NCBI GenBank assembly: GCA_910584785.1
Contig: CAJUDX010000028.1
Coordinates: forward strand, 1 to 38,040
DNA length: 38,040 bases
Direction of reading: 5' to 3'
Source of the DNA: an uncultured Lachnospiraceae bacterium
GTDB lineage: Bacteria; Bacillota; Clostridia; Lachnospirales; Lachnospiraceae
Below, piece by piece: positions 8,481-16,102 of the stretch. Below the pieces are notes generated by a model that saw only the letters and a list, made by a program, of their open reading frames with translations, did not search any database and was not told the origin of the DNA. Within the stretch, counting starts at the first letter, position 1; each line of letters begins with the position of its first letter. Both the position numbers and the translations under genes were made by a program.

Positions 8481-8723
8481 GAACAGGGGCAGCCTGCGGC
8501 TATGTTCCGTTTATAAGCTCCTTTGCTATGTTTGCAGCAGAACGTGCTTTTGAACAAATGTAGCTACGGTCTCAAAGACAAAGAGAGTATTTACCGCTGA
8601 GGAGCACTCGGTAATCGGAGGCCTTGGAAGCGCTGTCGCGGAAGTGTTTTCCGACCGATACCCAGTGAAGCTGACACGGATCGGAGTACAGGACCGATTT
8701 GGAGAATCTTTTATTTTTTTCTA
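8481..8723 (+). pseudogene. Transketolase C-terminal subunit, internally deleted remnant
   Basis: Two blocks of a transketolase C-subunit survive. Bases 8489-8560 read AACGYVPFISSFAMFAAERA then FEQM (pyrimidine-binding region). Directly after an in-frame stop and a frame change, bases 8600-8709 read TAEEHSVIGGLGSAVAEVFS and then IGVQDRFGES, from the C-terminal domain. In intact proteins roughly 170 residues lie between these blocks and more follows FGES; both are missing, as is the N-terminus. It cannot encode an enzyme. It supports a pentose-phosphate theme for this locus. Confidence 0.8.
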
Positions 8724-9098
8724 GTATTGCATGAACGGTATTCCTGCAGCTTAGGAATATCGTTCTTTGCATGTTTTAACCATAGCCATATAGTCCAAAA
8801 GGCCCTCTCGGAAGTCTGTAAATCCAGAGGAATTTGGACAGGTTTTCATCAATCTATTTGGTTAATTATAACCATATCCATTGTTTTGGACAAAGCTCGG
8901 TTGAACTGGAAACAGGAAAACAGCTGCCAATGAGTTGTGCCAGGGGGCAAACGGTTGAACAATGGCTGAGAGGAGCATGAATGTGGATATAAGACAGGTT
9001 CTGGTTGACATCTTTTCCGGCAAAAGGTATAGTAAGTAGAGAAAACGCGAATAAAAATAAGAAAAGCAAATACTTTGTACAATGGGAAGGAATTGAAT
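8724..9098. other. Intergenic stretch before trpS
   Basis: About 375 bases. A short open stretch near 8885-8975 reads SSVELETGKQLPMSCARGQT then VEQWLRGA and stops; it looks like the degenerate end of some protein, but I do not recognise it. The rest holds the trpS promoter. No T-box motif was found, although trpS genes in Firmicutes often carry one. Confidence 0.4.
9005..9033 (+). promoter_or_regulatory. Sigma-A promoter of trpS
   Basis: TTGACA (9005-9010), a 17-bp spacer and TATAGT (9028-9033) lie 66 bases before the trpS start. This is a near-perfect vegetative promoter. Confidence 0.75.
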
Positions 9099-10190
9099 AT
9101 GGGAAAAATCATTTTAACTGGGGACAGACCCACGGGAAAACTTCATATAGGGCATTATGTCGGCTCGTTAAAGCAGCGAGTGAAGCTGCAAAATTCAGGG
9201 GAATATGACGAGATTTTTATTATGATTGCGGATGCACAGGCGTTGACAGATAATGCGGATAACCCGGAAAAGGTGCGCCAGAACATTATCGAAGTGGCTC
9301 TGGATTATCTGTCGGCAGGATTAGACCCTCAAAAGTCTACCCTGTTTATCCAGTCGCAGATTCCTGAACTTTGTGAACTGTCCTTTTATTATATGAATCT
9401 GGTCACGGTATCTCGGCTTCAGCGCAATCCTACGGTGAAGTCTGAAATTCAGATGCGAAATTTTGAAACCAGTATTCCAGTTGGGTTCTTTACCTATCCT
9501 ATCAGCCAGGCTGCGGATATCACAGCATTTCAGGCGACAACCGTTCCCGTCGGGGAAGATCAGATGCCGATGATTGAGCAGACCAGGGAGATTGTCCATA
9601 AATTTAATACCGTTTACGGGGAAGCACTGACGATGCCGGATGTCCTTCTTCCCGATAATAAGGCCTGTATGCGTCTGCCCGGCACGGACGGCAAAGCGAA
9701 AATGAGTAAGTCTTTGGGAAACTGTATTTATCTTTCGGATACGGAAAAGGATGTACAGAAAAAAATTATGTCCATGTACACTGACCCCAATCATCTGCGT
9801 GTGGAAGATCCGGGATGTATTGAGGGAAATACCGTGTTTATGTATCTGGATGCTTTTTCCACAGATGAGCATTTTGTAAAGTATCTCCCGGAATATAAGA
9901 ACCTGGATGAATTAAAAGCTCACTATCAGCGCGGAGGTCTGGGCGATGTGAAGGTGAAAAAGTTTCTGAATAAGGTTTTGCAGGAAGAACTTGAACCTAT
10001 CCGGCAGCGCAGGAAGGCATTTGAACAGGATATTCCGGCAGTGTATGAGATTTTGAAAGAGGGCAGTGAAAAGGCGAAAAGAAAAGCAGAACAGACTCTG
10101 GCGGGCGTTAAGCGGGCAATGCGGATTAATTATTTTGAGGATGCAGAATTAATCGCTGCACAGGCAAAGCAGTTTCAGGCAAAAGAATAG
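9099..10190 (+). CDS. trpS: Tryptophan-tRNA ligase
   Basis: A 363-residue class Ic aminoacyl-tRNA synthetase that charges tRNA-Trp with tryptophan in the cytoplasm. The HIGH-type motif is seen as PTGKLHIGHYVGSL at residues 10-23 and the KMSKS motif as GKAKMSKSLGN near residue 205. The specificity region DQMPMIEQTREI and the NPTVKSEI segment fit TrpS rather than TyrS. It is somewhat longer than the about 330 residues usual for the bacterial enzyme. ATG 9099 is chosen because the AAGGA site at 9087-9091 precedes it and homology starts with GKIILTGDRPTG; the upstream in-frame ATG at 9075 is not needed. Confidence 0.95.
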   Translation: MGKIILTGDRPTGKLHIGHYVGSLKQRVKLQNSGEYDEIFIMIADAQALTDNADNPEKVRQNIIEVALDYLSAGLDPQKSTLFIQSQIPELCELSFYYMNLVTVSRLQRNPTVKSEIQMRNFETSIPVGFFTYPISQAADITAFQATTVPVGEDQMPMIEQTREIVHKFNTVYGEALTMPDVLLPDNKACMRLPGTDGKAKMSKSLGNCIYLSDTEKDVQKKIMSMYTDPNHLRVEDPGCIEGNTVFMYLDAFSTDEHFVKYLPEYKNLDELKAHYQRGGLGDVKVKKFLNKVLQEELEPIRQRRKAFEQDIPAVYEILKEGSEKAKRKAEQTLAGVKRAMRINYFEDAELIAAQAKQFQAKE

Positions 10191-10280
10191 AAGATGGTGC
10201 GGGAAGCGTGTTCGGACATTGCCGTTAATGGAAACAGTGTTCTGGCACGCTTTTGTCCGTGTGATAAGGGGATGACAAAG

Positions 10281-10832
10281 ATGGGAACATGGCATACAAG
10301 AGGACTTCGGGGATCGGGGCTTGAGGATTTGATTAACCATACGAATGAAAGCTACCGGGAAAAAGGACTGGCATTGATTCAGAAAATCCCCACGCCCATT
10401 ACGCCGATAGAGATTGATAAAGGCAGTCATCAGATTACTTTAGCTTATTTTAATCAGAAAAGTACGGTAGATTATATCGGTGTCGTCCAGGGAATACCGG
10501 TGTGTTTTGATGCCAAAGAATGTCGGACGGATACCTTTCCCCTGCACAATATTCACCCGCATCAGATGGAGTTTATGCAGGAGTTTGAGCAGCAGGGCGG
10601 GGTGGCTTTTTTTATCGTCTCGTATACCGGTCGCAATGAAGTGTATTATGTTTCCTATGACAATGTGTCTGTATTTTGGAAAAGGATGGAAGCGGGCGGG
10701 AGAAAGAGTTTTACTTATGCAGAGATTGACCATGATTTCCGTATCCGTTCACACAGGGATATGTACATTCATTACCTGGAAGCATTGCAAAGAGATTTGG
10801 AGAGAAAAGAATCGGAAAAAGAATCTGGTTGA
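10281..10832 (+). CDS. recU: Holliday junction resolvase RecU
   Basis: A 183-residue nuclease of the Firmicute RecU family that resolves Holliday junctions in recombination and chromosome segregation. Typical parts are the start GTWHTRGLRGSGLEDLIN, then ITLAYFNQKSTVDYIGV (the aspartate is one metal ligand), CFDAKEC (the catalytic Asp-X-Lys pattern, with Glu between Lys and Cys-side residues shifted to AKEC) and HQMEFMQEFEQQGGVAFFIV. ATG 10281 is preferred because AAGGGG lies 10 bases upstream; in-frame starts at 10272 and 10194 are less well placed. The last codons overlap a strong promoter for the next operon. It is about 90 bases after trpS and may be cotranscribed with it. Confidence 0.92.
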   Translation: MGTWHTRGLRGSGLEDLINHTNESYREKGLALIQKIPTPITPIEIDKGSHQITLAYFNQKSTVDYIGVVQGIPVCFDAKECRTDTFPLHNIHPHQMEFMQEFEQQGGVAFFIVSYTGRNEVYYVSYDNVSVFWKRMEAGGRKSFTYAEIDHDFRIRSHRDMYIHYLEALQRDLERKESEKESG

Positions 10833-10857
10833 CAATGCGGAGGATATTTTCTATAAT
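10829..10857 (+). promoter_or_regulatory. Consensus sigma-A promoter for the his operon
   Basis: TTGACA (10829-10834), exactly 17 bp, then TATAAT (10852-10857): a perfect consensus. Its -35 box overlaps the recU stop codon (10830-10832). The transcript would have a leader of about 240 bases before hisZ. Confidence 0.9.
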
Positions 10858-10877
10858 AAAAAGCACGTTATCGAATT

Positions 10878-10901
10878 ATCACTTTATCACAAGAAAGTGA
10901 T
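10878..10901 (+). repeat. Perfect 8-bp hairpin at the start of the his leader
   Basis: ATCACTTT, an 8-base spacer and AAAGTGAT start about 20 bases after the -10 box, near the probable transcript 5' end. It may be an RNA hairpin or a repressor operator. It is followed at 10902-10919 by TGGG/CCCA. Confidence 0.6.
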
Positions 10902-10930
10902 TGGGCAGGTTTTATCCCAGCGGATGCTAA

Positions 10931-11025
10931 ATTCGTGAAAGACCTTATTTAGTGCCGACGAAAATATTTTGCAGTCCAATATCGTGCGGCTGCTGTATTC
11001 GTGAAAGACCTTATTAAGCGCCGAC
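10931..11025 (+). repeat. Two 29-bp direct repeats in the his leader
   Basis: Bases 10931-10959 and 10997-11025 share 27 of 29 positions (ATTCGTGAAAGACCTTATT, a variable base, then AG, a variable base, GCCGAC), separated by 37 bases. Both lie inside the transcribed leader between the consensus promoter and hisZ. Candidate roles are protein-binding sites, paired RNA elements or remnants of a dispersed repeat. No start codon or peptide rich in histidine codons is seen. Confidence 0.75.
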
Positions 11026-11103
11026 AGGCTGATTGATTTGCAAATTTAGAGAAAGACACATCATAAAGGAAAGAGTAAAATAAAAGGATAAGGAGCACGG
11101 TCT

Positions 11104-12369
11104 ATGACAAAGCAATTGATTCATACGCCGGAAGGTGTTCGTGATATTTATGCCGCAGAGTGCCGGCAAAAGCTGAAGGTACAGAAAAAGATACTGCACA
11201 CCCTTTATTCCTACGGCTACCAGCACATGGAAACGCCGAGTTTTGAATTTTTTGATATTTTTAATAAAGAACGGGGAAGTGTAAGTTCGCGGGAAATGTT
11301 TAAGTTTTTTGACCGGGAAAATAATACATTGGTGTTAAAGCCGGATATGACGCCGGCAATCGCACGGTGCGTAGCAAAATATTTTTCAGAAGAAACAATG
11401 CCTGTCCGTCTCTGTTATCTGGAAAGAACATTTACCAATAACAGCAGCTATCAGGGGCGGCTGAAGGAGTCCACACAGACAGGGGCGGAGATGATTGGTG
11501 ATGATTCCAGCGATGCCGATGCGGAAATGATCGCCATGGTGATTGACTGTCTGCGGGCGGTGGGTTTAAAGGAGTTTCAGGTGGAACTGGGACAGATTGA
11601 ATTTTTCCGCGGTCTGGTGGAAGAGGCGGGGCTTGACGGTGATACCCAGATACAGCTTCAGGAATTAATTGAAAATAAAAACTTCTTTGGTGTGGAGGAA
11701 TTACTCCGTGTTCATCCGATGGATTCTAAATTGAGGGAAGTTTTTCTTCATTTGCCGAAACTTTTTGGTTCAATTGAGCAGGTACGCATGGCGCGAACAC
11801 TTACAGAAAATCCCAGGGCAAGGTTTGCGATTGAGCGGTTGGAAAAGGTTCATCAGATTTTGGAAAATTATGGGCTTTCGGAGTATGTTTCCTATGATTT
11901 GGGGATGCTCAGTAAGTATCAGTATTATACAGGAATTATTTTTAAGGCTTATACGTACGGGACAGGTGATTACCTTGTTACCGGCGGGCGCTATGATAAG
12001 CTTTTAGAGCAGTTTGGAAAAGATGCTCCGGCAGTGGGGTTTGGCATTGTGGTTGACCGGGTGTTAATGGCATTAAACAGCCAGAATATCTTTCTTCCGG
12101 CAAAGAGAAAGGATACAATGGTGCTTTTTGATGTATCGGCACGGGTGGAAGCTGTCGCCCTGGCAAAGCGGCTGCGGGAAAAGGGGATTCCAGTGCTTTT
12201 CCAGCGCAGGCACAAGACACCAAACATGGATGATTACCTGCAGATGGCTGTGCGCCGAGGCATGGACAGGGTAATTTATGTCTATGATGAAGGAATGAGG
12301 GGACTGGTATATGCCCTGCCGGAGATGGAAGCCGTGCAGGAAATTAATACACACGAAATCAATGCATAA
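11104..12369 (+). CDS. hisZ: ATP phosphoribosyltransferase regulatory subunit HisZ
   Basis: A 421-residue paralogue of histidyl-tRNA synthetase that lacks the anticodon-binding role and serves as the regulatory subunit for the short HisG, binding histidine for feedback control. Class II synthetase features are visible: TPEGVRDIYA at the start, motif 1 around GYQHMETPSFEFFDIF, motif 2 near RLCYLERTFTN, and LVTGGRYDKLLEQFG near the end. The GRLKESTQTGAEMIG segment fits HisZ/HisS. An AAGGAG site lies 10 bases upstream. It is the first gene of the histidine operon; the 124-base gap to hisG contains 15-bp tandem repeats. Confidence 0.93.
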   Translation: MTKQLIHTPEGVRDIYAAECRQKLKVQKKILHTLYSYGYQHMETPSFEFFDIFNKERGSVSSREMFKFFDRENNTLVLKPDMTPAIARCVAKYFSEETMPVRLCYLERTFTNNSSYQGRLKESTQTGAEMIGDDSSDADAEMIAMVIDCLRAVGLKEFQVELGQIEFFRGLVEEAGLDGDTQIQLQELIENKNFFGVEELLRVHPMDSKLREVFLHLPKLFGSIEQVRMARTLTENPRARFAIERLEKVHQILENYGLSEYVSYDLGMLSKYQYYTGIIFKAYTYGTGDYLVTGGRYDKLLEQFGKDAPAVGFGIVVDRVLMALNSQNIFLPAKRKDTMVLFDVSARVEAVALAKRLREKGIPVLFQRRHKTPNMDDYLQMAVRRGMDRVIYVYDEGMRGLVYALPEMEAVQEINTHEINA

Positions 12370-12398
12370 AAACATCAAAAGCAAACACGCTTGAACTC

Positions 12399-12458
12399 AA
12401 TGGACCGGAAATTGATGGACTGAAAATCAATAGACTGGAAACCGATGGATAAGGGATA
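12399..12458 (+). repeat. Four degenerate 15-bp tandem repeats between hisZ and hisG
   Basis: Successive 15-base units at 12399, 12414, 12429 and 12444 follow the pattern (A/G)AT(G/A)GAC(C/T)(G)GAAA(T/C)(T/C). The first three are clear; the fourth matches in its first half only. They are not in an open frame. They may reflect slippage or form a binding array. Confidence 0.6.
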
Positions 12459-12499
12459 AGAAATGCAGAATTAACAAAAGGGCCTGAAAGGAATTGAAA

Positions 12500-13138
12500 A
12501 TGAGAGAATTAACCGTAGCCCTGGCTAAGGGCAGGCTGGCGAATAAGGCCATGGATTTATTTGAACAGATAGGGATTTCCTGCGAGGAGATGAAGGATAA
12601 GGATTCCCGTAAGCTGATTTTTGAAAATAAGGAACTGGGCATGCGTTTTTTTCTGGCAAAGGCCAATGATGTCCCGACCTATGTGGAGTATGGGGCGGCA
12701 GATATCGGCATTGTGGGGAAGGATACGATTTTAGAAGAAGGACGCAAGCTTTATGAGGTGCTGGATCTTCGGATGGGCAGGTGCAGAATGTGTGTGTGCG
12801 GACCACTTTCAGCCAGGGAACAGTTAAACAATCACGCTTTAATCCGCGTGGCAACGAAGTACCCGCACATTGCCAAGGATTATTTTTATAATAAAAAATA
12901 CCAGACGGTGGAGATTATTAAGTTAAATGGTTCGATTGAACTGGCGCCTATCGTGGGTCTTTCTGATGTGATTGTGGATATCGTGGAAACGGGGAGCACA
13001 CTGCGGGAAAATGGTCTGGCGGTTTTGGAGGAAATTACCGAGTTGTCGGCAAGGGTCGTGGTCAATCAGGTGAGTATGAAGCGGGAAAATGAGCGTATTT
13101 CCCGAATCATTAAGGGACTTCAGGAACGGGTGTACTGA
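12500..13138 (+). CDS. hisG: ATP phosphoribosyltransferase catalytic subunit, short form
   Basis: A 212-residue enzyme that joins ATP and PRPP in the first step of histidine synthesis. It is the short form without the C-terminal regulatory domain, in keeping with hisZ upstream. Landmarks are LTVALAKGRLANKAMDLFEQ at the start, VEYGAADIGIVGKDTILEEG in the middle and the PRPP loop DIVETGSTLRENGL near residues 158-171. ATG 12500 is chosen after an AAAGGAA site; an in-frame TTG at 12494 is too close to that site. Confidence 0.95.
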   Translation: MRELTVALAKGRLANKAMDLFEQIGISCEEMKDKDSRKLIFENKELGMRFFLAKANDVPTYVEYGAADIGIVGKDTILEEGRKLYEVLDLRMGRCRMCVCGPLSAREQLNNHALIRVATKYPHIAKDYFYNKKYQTVEIIKLNGSIELAPIVGLSDVIVDIVETGSTLRENGLAVLEEITELSARVVVNQVSMKRENERISRIIKGLQERVY

Positions 13139-13233
13139 CCATTAATGCACGGATGATTTATCATTCTATGAGACAAATACGACAATAAAAAACAGATAAA
13201 CGTATATTACATTATGGTAATGGAGGATGCAGG

Positions 13234-14535
13234 ATGAGAATAATACCATTAGATGAGGGAAGCCGGAAGAATATTTTAGAGGATTTATTAAAACGCGATC
13301 CCAACCAATACAGCCAGTACGCCGAAACCGTTTCTGCGATTGTGGAGCATGTAAAAGAAGATAAGGATGAAGCGCTTTTTTCCTATACGCTGCAGTTTGA
13401 TAAGGCAGAGATTAATGCAGAAAATGTGCAAGTGAGCCAGGAGGAAATTGAGGAAGCCAGGGCGCAGATTGACCCGAAACTTTTTGCAATTATGGAAAAA
13501 TCAATGGAAAATATCCGCGAATATCATCAGCGCCAAATTCTCCAGAGCTGGTTTTCCAGTAAACCGGACGGGACAATTTTAGGGCAGAAAATAACCGCAT
13601 TAGAGAGTGTGGGTGTGTATGTTCCGGGCGGAAAGGCCGCCTATCCTTCCACAGTTTTAATGAATATTATCCCGGCAAAGGTGGCAGGTGTTGAGAGGAT
13701 TGTGATGGTTACACCGCCGGGAAAGGATGGGAAAGTGAATCCGGTTACGCTTACAGCTGCCCATTTGGCTGGAGTTACCGAGGTATATAAGGTGGGCGGC
13801 GCACAGGCGGTAGCAGCCCTGGCGTTTGGAACGGAGTCAATTCCGCGGGTGAATAAGATTGTCGGGCCGGGAAATATCTTTGTGGCGCTGGCGAAAAAGG
13901 CGGTTTATGGTCATGTCAGCATTGACAGCATTGCCGGGCCGAGCGAAATTTTGGTGCTTGCCGACGAAACGGCAAATCCCCGGTATGTGGCTGCTGATTT
14001 ACTGAGCCAGGCAGAGCATGATGAATTGGCTTCCGCGATTTTAGTAACCACCAGTATGGAACTTGCCGAGGCAGTTTCTAAAGAGGTGGACCATCTGCTT
14101 AAGACCCTTTCCCGCCGGGAAATTCTGGAGAAATCTCTGGAAAATTATGGGTATCTCCTAATTGCCCGTTCGCTTGACGAGGCGATAGAAACAGCAAATG
14201 AAATCGCTTCCGAACACCTGGAAATTGTGACAAAAAATCCTTTTGAAGTGATGACAAAAATCCGCAATGCCGGGGCAATCTTTATCGGGCCATACAGTTC
14301 AGAACCCCTTGGTGATTACTTTGCCGGGCCAAACCATGTGCTTCCGACGAATGGAACTGCAAAGTTCTTTTCTCCATTAGGTGTGGATGATTACGTGAAA
14401 AAATCCAGCATTATCTATTATTCCAAAGAGGCGTTGGAAGCAGTGCACACGGAGATTGAAGCATTTGCTGAATCAGAGCAATTAACTGCACATGCAAACT
14501 CCATACGAGTTCGGTTTTCCGAAGAAGGGCAGTAA
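13234..14535 (+). CDS. hisD: Histidinol dehydrogenase
   Basis: A 433-residue NAD-dependent zinc enzyme catalysing the last two oxidations, histidinol to histidine. Recognised parts include VGVYVPGGKAAYPSTVLMN near residues 128-146, VNKIVGPGNIFVALAKK, the zinc and catalytic segment IAGPSEILVLAD, LLSQAEHDELASAILVT with the expected Gln and His, and ASEHLEIVTKNP near residue 330 with the catalytic Glu-His pair. The GPNHVLPTNGTAKFFSPLGV block near the end carries a further zinc-ligand histidine region. Length is normal. A GGAGG site lies upstream of ATG 13234; the gap from hisG is 95 bases. Confidence 0.96.
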   Translation: MRIIPLDEGSRKNILEDLLKRDPNQYSQYAETVSAIVEHVKEDKDEALFSYTLQFDKAEINAENVQVSQEEIEEARAQIDPKLFAIMEKSMENIREYHQRQILQSWFSSKPDGTILGQKITALESVGVYVPGGKAAYPSTVLMNIIPAKVAGVERIVMVTPPGKDGKVNPVTLTAAHLAGVTEVYKVGGAQAVAALAFGTESIPRVNKIVGPGNIFVALAKKAVYGHVSIDSIAGPSEILVLADETANPRYVAADLLSQAEHDELASAILVTTSMELAEAVSKEVDHLLKTLSRREILEKSLENYGYLLIARSLDEAIETANEIASEHLEIVTKNPFEVMTKIRNAGAIFIGPYSSEPLGDYFAGPNHVLPTNGTAKFFSPLGVDDYVKKSSIIYYSKEALEAVHTEIEAFAESEQLTAHANSIRVRFSEEGQ

Positions 14536-14673
14536 GATTTCCTTTGTCCCGTTATATTGTGGGAAAAATACAGGTGATTGATGAATTTGGAGGAGGAGAA
14601 ATCCAGACAGATTAGGTAATTAATTAACTATAGATTGATTAAATATAAAAAGCGTTAAAAAGGGGATAAGAGA

Positions 14674-15258
14674 ATGCGGAAAGCACATATTGTCAGGAAT
14701 ACAAGGGAAACTAAAATTACGTTGGACTTGAATCTGGACGGAAAAGGTGAGACAGATATTTCTACGGGAATCGGTTTTTTTGACCATATGTTAAACAGTT
14801 TTGCCCGCCATGGTTTTTTTGATTTGAGCGTGAAGGCTGAGGGCGATCTTGAGGTAGATACCCACCATACAATAGAGGATACGGGCATTGTCCTTGGAGC
14901 GGCGCTTAAGGAAGCTGTAGGAAAAAAAGAAGGGATTAAGCGCTATGGTTCGGTGATTCTTCCCATGGATGAAGCTCTGATTCTCTGTGCACTTGACCTT
15001 TGCGGACGTCCCTACCTGGTTTATGACCTTACCCTTGATCGGGAATATGTCGGGGATCTGGAAACGGAGATGATAAAAGAATTTTTCTATGCCGTTTCCT
15101 ATGCCGGGGAGATGAATCTTCATGTAAAACAACTGTCCGGGATGAATAATCACCATATTATTGAAGGTGCATTTAAGGCATTTGGAAAGGCATTAGATGA
15201 GGCAGTTTCCATGGATAACCGGATTCAGGGCGTATTGTCCACGAAGGGGAGTTTATAA
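14674..15258 (+). CDS. hisB: Imidazoleglycerol-phosphate dehydratase
   Basis: A 194-residue dehydratase, the stand-alone form without the phosphatase domain found in enterobacteria. The two manganese-binding motifs are clear: FFDHMLNSFARHGFFDL with VDTHHTIEDTGI near residues 70-80, and the second half with SGMNNHHIIEGAFKAFGKAL. Length is typical. Histidinol-phosphate phosphatase must be encoded elsewhere. It is 138 bases after hisD and 39 before hisA. Confidence 0.96.
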   Translation: MRKAHIVRNTRETKITLDLNLDGKGETDISTGIGFFDHMLNSFARHGFFDLSVKAEGDLEVDTHHTIEDTGIVLGAALKEAVGKKEGIKRYGSVILPMDEALILCALDLCGRPYLVYDLTLDREYVGDLETEMIKEFFYAVSYAGEMNLHVKQLSGMNNHHIIEGAFKAFGKALDEAVSMDNRIQGVLSTKGSL

Positions 15259-15297
15259 AACTATCGATATTCAGAAAAATTATATGGAGGAAGTAAC

Positions 15298-16020
15298 ATG
15301 CAGCTTTACCCAGCAATTGATATGAAAGACGGGAAATGTGTCCGCCTGCGTCAGGGGGCCTTTCAGGATATGACGGTGTACTCGGACACACCGGAAAAGG
15401 TAGCCGCTTACTGGCAGGAGCAGGGGGCTTCTTTTTTACATTTGGTTGATTTAGACGGGGCTCTGGCGGGACATTCGGTCAATGAACCGGTTATTGAGAA
15501 AATTGCCAAAACGGTTTCTATCCCCATCGAACTTGGCGGAGGAATCCGCTCCAGGGAAAGTGTCCTGCAGATGCTTTCTCTTGGGATAAAGCGGGTAATT
15601 ATCGGAACGAAGGCGGTGGAGCGCCCGGAATTTCTCCGTGAACTGGTCGAGGAGTTTGGCCCTGATGCTATCGTGGCGGGAATTGATGCCCGGAACGGCT
15701 GGGTGGCGATTCAGGGCTGGGAAGAAATCAGCAAAATCCGTGCTCTGGATTTGTGTATACAGATGAAGGATTTTGGTATTCATCACATTGTCTATACGGA
15801 TATTTCCAGGGACGGAATGTTATCCGGGCCGAATGTGGAAGCAACAAAAGCATTGACAAAAGAAACAGGGCTTGACATTATCGCTTCCGGGGGAGTATCC
15901 TGTATAGAGGATCTCGAACAGCTTTACCGGGAAGGTATCTGCGGGGCGATCATCGGGAAGGCGCTTTATGAGAAGCGGATTGACTTAAAGGAAGCTGTGG
16001 CAAGGTTTGAATCCCGATAA
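15298..16020 (+). CDS. hisA: ProFAR isomerase HisA
   Basis: A 240-residue (beta/alpha)8 barrel that isomerizes ProFAR to PRFAR. The N-terminal catalytic aspartate is in YPAIDMKDGKCVRLRQG, the second in GIDARNGWVAIQGWEE, and the phosphate loops are LGGGIRS and ASGGVS near the ends of the two half-barrels. HISRDGML-type segment appears as TDISRDGMLSGPN. A GGAGG site precedes ATG 15298. Length and motifs are normal for HisA. Confidence 0.96.
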   Translation: MQLYPAIDMKDGKCVRLRQGAFQDMTVYSDTPEKVAAYWQEQGASFLHLVDLDGALAGHSVNEPVIEKIAKTVSIPIELGGGIRSRESVLQMLSLGIKRVIIGTKAVERPEFLRELVEEFGPDAIVAGIDARNGWVAIQGWEEISKIRALDLCIQMKDFGIHHIVYTDISRDGMLSGPNVEATKALTKETGLDIIASGGVSCIEDLEQLYREGICGAIIGKALYEKRIDLKEAVARFESR

Positions 16021-16102
16021 GTGCAGTGCGGAAAAGCAAATGAATTTTCAAACACAGTTTAGGGCAGAAAAGGGATAAAAAGTTACGGGAAAGGAAACGG
16101 CG

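Noticed and set aside
8724..9098. T-box riboswitch before trpS
   Set aside because: No T-box consensus or terminator-antiterminator pair was found.
10931..11025. Mini-CRISPR (29-bp repeat, 37-bp spacer)
   Set aside because: Only two imperfect copies, no cas genes, and they lie in a his operon leader.
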